A stretch of DNA of 64,000 bases from assembly GCA_009829735.1 (NCBI GenBank), contig CM020620.1, forward strand, positions 14,815,420 to 14,879,419, given 5' to 3'. Origin of the DNA: Pyropia yezoensis (Eukaryota; Rhodophyta; Bangiophyceae; Bangiales; Bangiaceae). Within the stretch, counting starts at the first letter, position 1, and each line of letters begins with the position of its first letter. The notes under the pieces are model-generated. The model searched no databases. It was given only the letters and a program-made list of their open reading frames with translations, and was not told where the DNA came from. Shown piece after piece: positions 55,190 through 64,000 of this stretch. Both the position numbers and the translations under genes were made by a program.

Positions 55190-57395
55190 GAAGACCGTCG
55201 GTGGACTTATGGTGCAATGCACAAAAAAGATACATGGAGGTTTTTCTCGGCTCGGGCCCGGGGAGGAGACCGGCCATGACGGGGTCCGCGGCCGCCATGC
55301 TGACAGAAGGATCACAGAGACCCACGAGAACTCATGAGGTCCGTGTGTCTCCCGGCCGGTGTACCTCTCTCAGGGGCACCCTCGGTGGACCGGCGGTTGT
55401 CCACCCAGAAATGGTGCCATCCTTTTGGTACTCTTTTTGCCCGTCTCGGGGGTCGGTCCGGGCCCATGTGCTAACTGAGGCTTGGAGAAGGGGTGCTGGA
55501 CTTTGGGGAGGAGCCCGGGGAAGGCTGGAGGCCATTGTGTTGAGAATATTTTTCCGTGTGTGGGTCCCTGTTTTTGAGAACGCTGTTCTGGGGGAAATGT
55601 TCAATGTCATGGGCTCGTTTGATTGGTCCACGAAGAAGCCTGTCTTCTTGTGCCCCTCGCCTGTTCAAGCATCTCTGGCAGGGCCCCCCCCGCCTCTGGA
55701 TGAAGGAGCTTCTCCCCCCCTTTCCCCTCCTGGACCCCTCTCCTGGACTGGAGGCCTTCGCGCGACAGAACTCCACCCGCTCCACGCCCGCCGCGGCGGT
55801 CTCCGATGCCGGGACTTCGGCGGGGCACCTTCCGTGCACAAAGGGCGGCCGATCGGAGAGCAGGGCCCAGAGGGATATTCGTCCGCACGCGCCAACGTGC
55901 GCGACCAGTTGGGGCGATGGGGACCGCGCCCCGCGCATCCGCGGTATGGGGGTGATGATGCCTCGTCTTGGAGGAGAGGCAGGCAGGACGAAGGCCCTTG
56001 CTGCTTGTTTGTCCGTAAAGCAGACGGTGTCTCTCCCGAGACCCCCAAAAACAGCTCCAGCAAGGCCCTGCTTGCCCGGGAGAGCCTCCGCGTCCGCCTC
56101 GCAGCCACCCTAAGCTCGGCCGGGGCCGGTCGGCCCTCCCTACGACAACAAAATCAGCGCCGGCGGCGCCAGTACCACCGCCACCATCGACGCCGTCGCC
56201 CACCCCGTTCCGTGTACAACAATTAATTCACCCCAGCTGCCGTGCCCCCAGGCCGCCTAGAGCTCTCCCCATACCCCCGCTCCCTCCCTCCCACTATCAC
56301 CCCAACCGCCATTGAGCAGCGCGTGTCGCTATCGCGGGCACCCGCCCTCGATCAAAAACCATCCCCGCCGCCGCAACCAGGCGCCCCCCCCTACCCCCCA
56401 ACAAAAAAGGCCGTCAACCTCTGCCCCTCTCTCCCCCGAAAAATCGTAGCCATCACCGCCGCTGCAGCCGCGGTCACCAAGGCCGCCTCGTCAGCCACGG
56501 CGGCCACCACCGTGGGCACCGAGGCGCGCAGGGTCGCCGCCACCGCGGGCAACGGCACAGGAAGGGTGGCCACCACCTCCGCCTCGGCTGCCGGGCCGGC
56601 CGGCACGGCAGCCGACGCCACCAGCGTCGTCGCCGTCCCTGCCGCCGCCGTCATCGCCGCCGCCCCCCCCCCCCCCCCCCCCCCCCCACACGCCGTCGTT
56701 GCCGCCGCCGTCCATTCCGCCGCCGCCCACTGACGCCGCCGCCGCCATCTCCCTCCTAACCCCCCCAAAACTCGTTGTCGCCGCCGCCACCGCCGCCGCC
56801 GCCATCGCCGTCGCCGCCGCTGCCGCCGCCGTCCCCCCCGGCCCCCCCCCGAACTCGCCGTCGTCGCCGCTGCCGCCGACGTGGCCACCGCCGCCGACGT
56901 CGCCGCCGCCGCCAACCTCGCCGCCGCAGCAGCCGCCGCCACCGACGCCACCGCCGCCACCGCCACCGCCGCCGCCGCCGCCGTCGCCGCCGTCGCTGCT
57001 GCTGCTGCCGCCGTCGTCGCCATCGCCGTCGTGCTGTGTCCGCCATCGTCGACGCTGCCCGCGGCATCGGCCCGACCCCCCGTGTCGTGGCCTACCCCAC
57101 CGCGTGTGCACCCCTCCCGCTGTCCCTCTTGATGAGCACGGTGGCAGGGTTTCCCGAAAGGGACCCACCACCGCTTATGTGGGGCCCATTACATCGGGGC
57201 ATACCGTCAAGGCACGTGATTGGCTCAGGCCTGTGGCCCGAAGGTTCTCGGAGGAATGAGAAAAGAACGCTCCGTGTATCTTTTTTCTGCTGGGAAGGGG
57301 GGGTGCCGGGGGGGAGCCGGGGGGTGCTGCGAGGGGGGTGCCGGCTCCAGCCAATGGCGGGGCTGCAACGTACGTACCATAGACCCTGCTATGTA
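55190..57395. mobile_element. E2: second copy of the E1-type TIR element
   Basis: The left end near 55190-55245 (GTGGAC...GCACAAAAAAGATACATGGAGG) and the right end near 57255-57282 (CTCCGTGTATCTTTTTT) match the inner TIRs of E1. The outer right TIR (TGCAACGTACGTACC near 57364) is pushed out by about 80 bp of G-rich sequence. The outer left tip is degraded. Body blocks match E1 left, middle and right arms in order. The centre (56430-57060) is GCC/CCG-rich low complexity with poly-C runs. No transposase. Borders are approximate. Confidence 0.62.
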
Positions 57396-57513
57396 AATGA
57401 AAAACAAAAAAAAATCGAGATTTCCCTGGGCCCACGCTGCTAAAACACCGGCCGACAAAGCCATGCGGGGTCTGCCAAGCAACGAAAAAGCAAGGGTTTA
57501 TTGAGACGGTTTA

Positions 57514-57632
57514 TTGTGCGTCCCGTAAAAAGTGGACGTGCACAGGTCGTGCAGTGTGGGTTTGATTGGTCCAGTGGCCGATATTTGACATGATCACGAC
57601 ACGTGCACGTCCACTTTTTACGGGGCGCACTA
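57514..57632. mobile_element. MITE M2 (119 bp)
   Basis: Inverted ends GTGCGTCCCGTAAAAAGTGG and its complement CCACTTTTTACGGGGCGCAC, flanked by TA (57512-57513 and 57633-57634). The centre matches M1. The arms are almost perfect, so it is younger or less worn than M1. Confidence 0.8.
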
Positions 57633-57634
57633 TA

Positions 57635-58129
57635 GCAGGCATTGCGCAGCTGCTCGGGCTACTGTGCCGTGCTGGATCTCTGATGGACACGCAAGATCTC
57701 TGTAAGGAGGTCATGGGCCCTATCGTGCCATTCCTCTGAGGCTGGTTGGTCGGCCGGAAGATCCTGCAGCACCGTGGAACTGCACAATGTGGGGATGACA
57801 TCCCCACATCATGCGCGTGTGCCAACGCGAGGGGGGGGGGAGAAACTATTTACCAAGTGCCGCACGACACGACGGCGCCTGGCTGTCCACGTGCTCGCGC
57901 GCGGGAACACTCGCCCCGTGTGCGCAGGTGTAGCATCAGTCCGTTGGGTCAAAGTGGAGGCGGCTGGCGAACCCTTCTCCCAGTGCACTCGCAGAGTGGG
58001 ACGTGCACGCCTGCTGGGATAGTTGCCAGCGGGACCCACGTCGTGCCGCAGCATCACACCCCGCCCCCCCTTGCCGCGCCCATTCTCTCTTTGTCCCACC
58101 TCCCAGGCGGTGGCCACGCGCCTGGTACC
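57635..58129. promoter_or_regulatory. Upstream region of the LURP-like gene
   Basis: About 500 bp between MITE M2 and the next ATG. No coding sequence is recognised. It should contain the promoter and 5' untranslated region of the 58130 gene; a C-rich stretch lies at 58060-58075. No sure core element. Confidence 0.4.
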
Positions 58130-58964
58130 ATGTCGTTTGAGACGGGCGCGTACCAAGATGCGGTCGCCACACTCAATCCCGCCGGTGCGCCGCATCCCGC
58201 TCCAGGCGACCCGTCGTTTGCCGTGCGCGTCAAGCCCGTCGAAGCGGTCTTTACGCTCTCCCTGAGCGACTCGTGCGCCATCCCGAACCATCTCAGCGTT
58301 CAGGTACGTTCTGTATTCCCTTTCTTGCTGCACCCGTCTAGATGTGCCCCCTCTGTGTGAATGACGTGGTTTTCTTACCTCCTTCATTTTTAGCCTTATG
58401 TGCGTGGTTGTTTTGTGTGGCGCACGTGCTTCTGGTGTGCACCGTTTGTGTGTATTTGTTGTGCAGTTTGGTGGCCACCCTTTGGCGTATGGGGTGACCA
58501 GCTCGCGGTGGGTGAAGAACAAGAAGCGGGTCGTTTCTCTCATGCCCGCCCCTGGCTCGGTGACCGGGGCGGTGCCGACGCCGCTCTTCATCATTCGCAC
58601 CTTTGGTGCCTGGACCCGCTTTTTTCGCGTCTACAACGCAGCAACTAATCAAGTTGTGATCACGGTGCGGAAGGACGACCCCAGCAGCGGTGGCAAGGAG
58701 CGGTCGATCCGGCAGAATGCGTTTGGCTGGTTTGGAGACGACACCGCTGTAGCGCCGTTCTTTTCCACAGACGGGGACGCGTGGTCCACCGGCTGCCGAG
58801 CCATAGGTCAACCCCACCGGGAGCCATTGTTCACGTTGAGCAAACGAGGGCTCAACTGCCAGTACGCGCTGCTTGTAGAACCACACCTCGACTCTGCTCT
58901 CATGATTGCGTGCTCCATAGGCTTGTTGGACCTATATGGCCCAGCAAGCGCGAGAATCTTCTGA
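58130..58964 (+). CDS. LURP-one-related / tubby-C-terminal-like protein, 2 exons, 223 aa
   Basis: Exons 58130-58303 and 58467-58964 with one phase-0 GT-AG intron (GTACGT...TTGTGCAG) joining L-S-V-Q to F-G-G-H. The start ATG 58130 is the first in frame. The protein has alternating short beta-strand-like segments: P-L-F-I-I-R-T-F, F-F-R-V-Y-N, V-V-I-T-V-R-K and P-L-F-T-L-S-K. It ends with a Y-A-L-L-V-E-P-x-x-D-S-A-L-M-I-A-C-S-I-G segment predicted to be the buried hydrophobic helix of the tubby/scramblase-like fold. That last motif is typical of LURP-one-related proteins, whose biochemical role is mostly unknown (membrane or phosphoinositide binding is suspected for the fold). Length is usual for the family. 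It lies 225 bp from, and converges with, the ArfGAP gene. Function inferred only from fold resemblance. Confidence 0.62.
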
Positions 58965-59189
58965 CGCGGTGGGCAGCCGTCGTGGTGCTCAATGAGCACT
59001 GCTCATATCCCTACATATATACAACATGACTAGGTGCGACACGAATGAAACAGATGCATGCAATCAATGCCTGTAACAAAAAAAAAAGCCGTCGTGTACT
59101 ATAGTCGGCAGTGTGACGCAGGCAAAGCACCTGGAGTCAAGCAGGCGAAGTATTCTCCCTGAGCACCCGCTTGGAGGACGAGCTCGTGG
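58965..59189. other. Convergent 3' intergenic, LURP-like and ArfGAP genes
   Basis: 225 bp shared by two 3' ends. AT-richer than the surroundings, with a run of A at 59080-59090. Polyadenylation of both genes is expected here. Confidence 0.45.
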
Positions 59190-61348
59190 CTAAGAGAAGA
59201 GGTCGGCAAATGGATCCTTCGGGGCGCTTCCCTTGCCCAGAGGTGCAGGTGCCTTAGGCGCCCCTACATCCCCTGTCACAGCTGCCGCTGGGGGCGCCGC
59301 CGGGGGCGCCGCCGGCATTCGCATACCAAGCGCCGCCATCTGCTCCACACTCAGGCGTGCGGGACCGCCCGCCACGTCGGCGGGAGGCAGTGAAAGCGGC
59401 GACGGCGGCGGCGGCGGGGCCGGCTGTTCCCCAAGGACGGCAGCACTGCCCGTTGGCGTCACAACCGCCCGCCCTGGAGCTGGTGGCGGAGGCCCCGCCG
59501 CCGCGTAGCGTGCGTAGGTGGCGGCTAGCCCGTCCGCGTGCAACCCATGTGGGCCGCCCGTGTGAGAACCGCGGGGGCCGCCTACCCCAGGCAAATTGCC
59601 TGGCGGCGGCCCTCCCGGCGGCGCACCAGGTCCGGCTCGGGACGGAGGCGGCGCTGGAGGTGGCTGTTGGTAGAGGGCAGCGAGGCTGGCGCTGAGCGGG
59701 GCACCTTTGCCAACCGCCAACAAACGCGGGGGAAGGGCTGCCACCACCCCAGCAGCCAGGGGCGTGCCGTCGGCCGCCTCGGCCGCCTCGGCGGCATCCC
59801 AAGCGGCGAAGTCCGCAAAGTCATCGTCCTCTGCGGCGGGCGGCGCGGACACGGCAGAGGAAGCCGGCTCGCGAGCAGCGGCGAGACCCACACCTGTTGC
59901 AGCGGACGCACGCGGCGCGGCCGTCGGCGGGGGTCCTCCAAAAAAGTCAAACAGACCGCCGCCGACGTCACCGCCCGCCCGCGCGGCCGCGACCGGCGCA
60001 GCTGCGGTGGAGGAACGCCCACCGACCGCGGCAGCCGACGGTTGCGCACCCGCGCCGGCTGCGTCATCAAAGGATAGCAGGTCAAACTCAGCAGCAGGCG
60101 GCAGGGGCGGCGCCCGATCCCTTGCCCCTCGGGCTGCACGTGACGTGCCTGACGCAGGCGCGGACGGCGCCTGCGCGACGGCCCAATCCGCAGCGTCGGC
60201 CAGGCGACCGCCCGACACCTCTAACGCACGTTCGGCAATGGCGTGGGAAAAGCCCATGTCTACCAGACGGTCAAACGCGGGGCCGCGAGCACGGCCGTGA
60301 CCGCCGCCTGCCGACCGGCCCCGAGGCGGGTCATCGTACCCACTGCGCCGAGCGGAGGCGCGGCCAGCGACTCCGCTATCAGGCCGCCGTGTGGGTGGGT
60401 CATCGTAGCCGCCGCCTAAGCGACCACCGCCCCCACCAGCTCGTTGCCGTTCTCCACCCCCACCCCCGCCATCACCGTAGCGGTCCCGGCCACCGTCATA
60501 GCCATCGTCGCCGTAGCGGTCCCCGCCACTGTCATTGCGATAGCGGTCCCGCCCGCCCCCGTAGCCATCATCACGGTAGCCGTCACGCGCCCCACGGGGG
60601 CCGTCTCCCCCGCGGCGCCCGCCCCCGCGCCAGCCCCCCTCACCGTTCATGTACAGCTTACGCTCATACTTGTCCCGAATGAACTGCTCCATCCCGTATG
60701 CGTCGGTCGAGTCGGGCCGCCGAAAGTGAGCTGGTAGCCGCGCCTCGTACCGCGACGCAGCGGCGGCGTTGCCACCCATTGCACGGAAGCGCGCCATCTG
60801 GTCGGCCGTCCAAGTGTCAAGGGTCGTGGACCGCACCACCGACAGGTGGGTGCCGAGCTTGCGATGAAGGCCCGAGCAGCGAATGCACACAAAAACGCCA
60901 AGGTTAGTGGACGCCCACCGGGGAACTGTTGACATGAGGTCGAAGGTGATGGTCAACCCCAAACACAATGCAAACGGCAAAAAAAAGAAAGACGCGAAGG
61001 GCCACACAGCACAAAAGATGCACAAAACGCATAAACGATGCGATGGTCAGTGGGCGTTCTGAGGTGGGGGCTGAGTGTGCACGAAGCTGGCTCAATGACC
61101 AGGACGATGCAGCCGCCCACGCAAGCTCATCATCCTCGTGTCTCAAACCAACCCATCAACAGGATGCTACACCACAGTGAAGCTCATAGACATCAGCCCG
61201 TCCTCGAGGCCCGCACCCCCTGTAGAGCCAACCTACCCCCTGACGTGCGGCAGTCCGCGCACGACTTGTTCTCGGGTTTAGTCAGCATCTCCTTGAGGAT
61301 CGCCTGGTGCGCCGCGTCCAGCTTTGGGTCCTTGTCTCGCGACGCCAT
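59190..61348 (-). CDS. ArfGAP-UBA protein (SMAP/AGD5-like), 2 exons, 615 aa
   Basis: Exon 1 is 61348-61237 and exon 2 is 60925-59190. The intron is GT-AG, phase 1, and joins C-A-D-C-R-T-S-G to V-P-R-W-A-S. The ArfGAP domain (about residues 14-125) has the zinc finger C30, C33, C51, C54 and the family motifs R-W-A-S-T-N-L-G-V-F and C-S-G-L-H-R, so it should stimulate GTP hydrolysis on Arf at membranes. The Cys spacing is C-x2-C-x17-C-x2-C, one longer than usual. A Gly/Arg/Asp/Tyr-rich repeat region (about 133-250) follows, then a UBA domain (about 254-290, F-D-R-L-V-D-M-G-F). A clathrin-box-like L-L-S-F-D (320-324), Ala/Pro-rich linkers and a C-terminal D-P-F-A-D-L-F complete it. Together these suit an Arf regulator on clathrin-coated endosomal or trans-Golgi membranes. 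Divergent from the AAA gene. Confidence 0.87.
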
Positions 61349-61816
61349 GGAGACCTCGCGAGCGGACTGTGACAGCGCAGCGACAAGACGACCGGGGCCA
61401 CCCTTCGAACAACAAACAAGTAGGCGAGCCTACCCACCGCGAGGAGAGAAAGAGAAGAGGCCTGAAGGAAGGTCGCAAACGACAGGTGTATCGCGATGAT
61501 GAAGTACGAGAGGATGGATGCAGCCCAGGACGGCCACGCGAAGGACGCCTGACATGCAGGCCGGCGTTGAGAGTGAGCGCGCTGACGGCAGAGGGCGCGA
61601 TGCATGTGCACGGTGATACTGTAAGAGGAAAAAAATGCACCAATAACTGAGTACTTCTGGGCCAGTTCTCCCGCTTGTGGCACCCGTACGATACCATATT
61701 GATTGGCAGAAGTCAACGACGGCGCCAGGTTGCCCACTGCGTCAACTGCAGCTGCATGACCATCCCCGCCGACGTCACCCGACGCGACTGCCATCACGCC
61801 CCGCTTCCCACTGGTC
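61349..61816. promoter_or_regulatory. Divergent promoter region between ArfGAP and AAA genes
   Basis: 468 bp between two start codons pointing apart. No coding sequence is recognised. It contains GAGAGAAAGAGAAGAGG near 61441 and a GGAAAAAAATG stretch near 61627. It probably carries both promoters. Confidence 0.45.
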
Positions 61817-64000
61817 ATGGCACCATGCCCACCCCTGCGCGTCATCCCCATCGGTAGCGCCCGTAGTCGCCCTGGACACCCCCCCCCCGCTGTACTTGAT
61901 GGCGGCGTCGCGTGTCTCGCACCAAGCACCCTGTGCGACGCGGGCCTCTTCCTCGGCCAGCCGCTGCTCGTTGCGCGCCCTGCGCACACCTTGACGGCGG
62001 TCGGGGCGGCCAGCCATGAAAACTCCCCGACACACCTTCCTTTCTCTTCTTCTGATCCGTCACCCTGTGCATATGGCGTTGGCGACGGCGGCGCACCAGA
62101 GGCAGCCCCGCGGGCGGTGGTCGTCACCGCCTGGCCGTCTGCGGCCGTCCCCGCCGACGCGGTGGCGCTGGATGATGCCTCCCTGACGTCCCTGGCCTTT
62201 TCTAGTGCGTCTTTACGCGCAGCAAACGCAGTTGGAATCGCCGCCGGGGGAGGATCTTCGGCGGCTGCCGCCTCCCCGCGCGCTCGACGCTCCCCCTCCA
62301 CCCCCTCTTCTCGTAGCGGTCGGCGGCGATCCACTGCGGCGGCCACGCCCCCACGGCCACCCGCAAGATTCCGGTCTGGACGGGGTGGCGGCAGCGGCGG
62401 CAGCGGCGGCAGCGGCGGCAGCGGCGGTAGTGGCGACTCCCCAGCACCACCTACTGTTGGGCCCGTCCGCGTGGCAGTGTCTCCCCACGTGGCTGTTGCG
62501 GACGCTGCGGTGCTGACGTTGCAGGTGACTCGGTGGCCCATTCCTCGCCCGGAACTGACGACCGCCACCGCGGTGCAGGCCGCGGTAGTGTCTCTGTCGG
62601 AGTCACCGCTGGTGGCGTCCGCACTGCGCGCTCAGCTCACCGGCCGGCTGCTGTTGCCAGGCGCGGTGCTGCCACCGTGGAGCCACCGGGGAGTGGACGT
62701 TGGGCTTGTCGTTGCTGCTACGTCAGCGTCGGCTGCAGTTGGGGGTGCCAAAAGTGCCAGGGGCGCCGCCGTCGCGGGCCAACCCCCCCCCGTTCCCGTG
62801 GCAGGGCGGGTGACTTGCGTCACTCATGTGGTGTTTACCGCCGCCGCCACAGCGACCGACGATGGCGGTGGGGCGGACCGCGGAGTGGTCTCTGGCCTGG
62901 CGAAGGGGCCGTCACTGCAGGAGCTAGGCGGCGTTGCCACCACTGCCGCCGCCATCCGTGCCCATCTGATCGTTGCTGGGGTTGTCGCCAGTGCTGCGGG
63001 AGCCTCCGCTCCTCGCCGCCGTGGTCCCGTTGGGGGCGTCCTCCTGCACGGGCCCCCGGGGGTGGGCAAGACCGCTCTTGCGCTCGCCGCAGCGGCTGAC
63101 TGTGGCGCGCACGTGGAGCTCGTGGTGGGCGGCACCGTCGCGGGGGCTGACGGCTGCAGTGGCGGCAGCAATGACGTACTAGCGGCGGCGTTTGCGCGTG
63201 CCGCTGCCCGGGCGCCTGCGGTCGTAGTGCTGGACGACGTGCACCTCCTGGCGCCGGCGCGGTCGTCTGCCGGCGCTTCAGTGGGGGTAGCGGGCGGGGC
63301 CTGGGCGGCCGCCGCCGCTACCGCGACGTTACTAGCGGCTGTGGACGAAGTGGTGGGAGGGTCTGCTGCGGCGGATGTTGCTGTGAGCAGCGGGGTCAGC
63401 GGTGACGGTGGCGTCAATGGCAGCGGCGGTCCGGTGGCAGTGCTGGCCACCACCTCTGCCCTGGACTCGGTGGACAGCGCGCTGCGACGAGCCGGCCGCA
63501 TCGACCGGGAGTTGGCGCTTGGGGTTCCGACGCCTCGCGGTCGCGGGCAGGTGCTTGTAGCCCTGGCCGCCCCGGCCAAGCGGTCGGGGCGGCTGGCCGT
63601 GAAAGAGGCGGCGCTGACTCGGCTGGCCGCGGACGCGCATGGGTTAGTCGCGGCAGACCTGGTCGCTGCCTGGAGGGACGCGGTCGCCATCGCGATTGAT
63701 CGGGCGAACCCTTCTGCTGGCAATGGCAGCGTTTCCAACGGTGCTGCGGGAAATCTGCTTTCGACGTCGTCCGTGGACGGGTGGACCATCACCGAATCTG
63801 ACGTTTCTGCTGCACTGCAGGCCACCCGCCCCTCCTCCCTCCGCTCTTCGTGGGTATCGGTCCCCCGCGTTGAGTGGTCCGACGTAGGCGGCCAGGCGTC
63901 TGTTAAGGCCCGCCTCCGCGAGGCTGTCGAGTGGCCTCTCACCCTTGCCGGGCGTGCTGCGCTACGGCGGTATGGGCTGTCCCCCCCCAAGGGGCTCCTC
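61817..64000 (+). CDS. AFG2/SPATA5-like type II AAA+ ATPase (CDC48 family), partial at the right edge
   Basis: The frame is open from a stop near 61758 to the window end; ATG 61817 is the first in frame, giving 728 residues with no intron seen. An upstream exon cannot be excluded. The N-domain (about 1-370) is Ala/Pro/Gly-rich with a G-G-S repeat. The first AAA module has Walker A GPPGVGKT (412-419) and Walker B V-V-V-L-D-D (469-474), where the usual second acidic residue Glu is Asp. An R-R-x-G-R-I-D-R-E motif follows, typical of the second region of homology/arginine-finger part. The second module begins with V-E-W-S-D-V-G-G-Q and V-E-W-P-L...Y-G-L-S-P-P-K-G-L-L, which is characteristic of SPATA5/SPATA5L1/AFG2, and runs off the edge just before its Walker A. 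Family members remove shuttling factors from pre-60S ribosomes in the cytosol. VCP-like or PEX1-like alternatives fit less well. Confidence 0.82.
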   Translation, partial: MAPCPPLRVIPIGSARSRPGHPPPAVLDGGVACLAPSTLCDAGLFLGQPLLVARPAHTLTAVGAASHENSPTHLPFSSSDPSPCAYGVGDGGAPEAAPRAVVVTAWPSAAVPADAVALDDASLTSLAFSSASLRAANAVGIAAGGGSSAAAASPRARRSPSTPSSRSGRRRSTAAATPPRPPARFRSGRGGGSGGSGGSGGSGGSGDSPAPPTVGPVRVAVSPHVAVADAAVLTLQVTRWPIPRPELTTATAVQAAVVSLSESPLVASALRAQLTGRLLLPGAVLPPWSHRGVDVGLVVAATSASAAVGGAKSARGAAVAGQPPPVPVAGRVTCVTHVVFTAAATATDDGGGADRGVVSGLAKGPSLQELGGVATTAAAIRAHLIVAGVVASAAGASAPRRRGPVGGVLLHGPPGVGKTALALAAAADCGAHVELVVGGTVAGADGCSGGSNDVLAAAFARAAARAPAVVVLDDVHLLAPARSSAGASVGVAGGAWAAAAATATLLAAVDEVVGGSAAADVAVSSGVSGDGGVNGSGGPVAVLATTSALDSVDSALRRAGRIDRELALGVPTPRGRGQVLVALAAPAKRSGRLAVKEAALTRLAADAHGLVAADLVAAWRDAVAIAIDRANPSAGNGSVSNGAAGNLLSTSSVDGWTITESDVSAALQATRPSSLRSSWVSVPRVEWSDVGGQASVKARLREAVEWPLTLAGRAALRRYGLSPPKGLL
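62388..62430. repeat. 9-bp microsatellite (CAGCGGCGG), about four copies
   Basis: CAGCGGCGG repeats encode G-G-S in the AAA ATPase N-domain. Slippage here would change the linker by whole G-G-S units. Confidence 0.85.

Noticed and set aside
56391-57171. Poly-Ala and poly-Gly frames on both strands of E2
   Set aside because: Low-complexity GCC/CCG repeat that is open in many frames; no homology or start context.
57809-58886. Minus-strand frames of 263 and 182 residues over the LURP-like gene
   Set aside because: Complement shadows of its two exons and intron; the plus-strand reading has a domain-like pattern and a proper intron.
62824-63990. A 388-residue minus-strand frame at the right end
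   Set aside because: A shadow of the AAA ATPase, whose Walker motifs fix the plus strand as coding.

Overview
The window is GC-rich eukaryotic nuclear DNA. It has GT-AG introns, chromodomain-type Ty3 LTR retrotransposons, large intron-bearing DNA transposons and widely spaced host genes rich in Ala, Gly and Pro. The mix (an ArfGAP-UBA protein, a LURP-one-like protein, an AFG2-type AAA ATPase and a very GC-rich coding style) would suit a GC-rich alga or other protist, for example a bangiophyte red alga. Nothing here fixes the species, and I hold that guess loosely.

Roughly 57 kb of the 64 kb is mobile DNA, most of it nested. An old TIR element without a visible transposase (E1, 6405-54581, flanked by TA) has taken two Ty3 insertions. 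Element D (7025-31056, flanked by CGTCC) has itself been hit by element C (8430-23328, flanked by CCTGC). Element B (32246-53036, flanked by ATCAC) has been hit by F (36946-49168, flanked by GATC), a 12.2-kb DNA transposon with a three-exon DDE-type transposase and a divergently transcribed second gene. A further Ty3 copy of the B family (A, 1-3540) enters from the left edge. By LTR mismatch counted by eye, C is very young (about 1 in 363), B intermediate (about 6 in 469) and D older (about 15 in 572), which agrees with the nesting order. A second E1-type copy (E2, about 55190-57395) and two 119-bp MITEs (M1, M2) share its ends.

The three Ty3 elements whose 3' ends are visible (B, C, D) carry a long reading frame on the strand opposite to gag-pol, between integrase and the 3' LTR and convergent with pol. 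The antisense proteins of B and C, although their gag and pol are quite different, share recognisable motifs in the same order. This is the most interesting signal in the window. All four Ty3 elements also share one 17-nt primer-binding site.

Host genes occupy the right end: a two-exon LURP-one/tubby-like gene (58130-58964, +), a two-exon ArfGAP-UBA gene (59190-61348, -) and an AFG2/SPATA5-like AAA ATPase (61817 to beyond the edge, +), which is divergent from the ArfGAP gene across about 470 bp.

Caution: 16875-17374 is a run of N. The 3.58 kb to its left (13293-16874) repeats the 3.59 kb to its right (17375-20962), so the apparent tandem duplication inside element C is most likely an assembly artefact.
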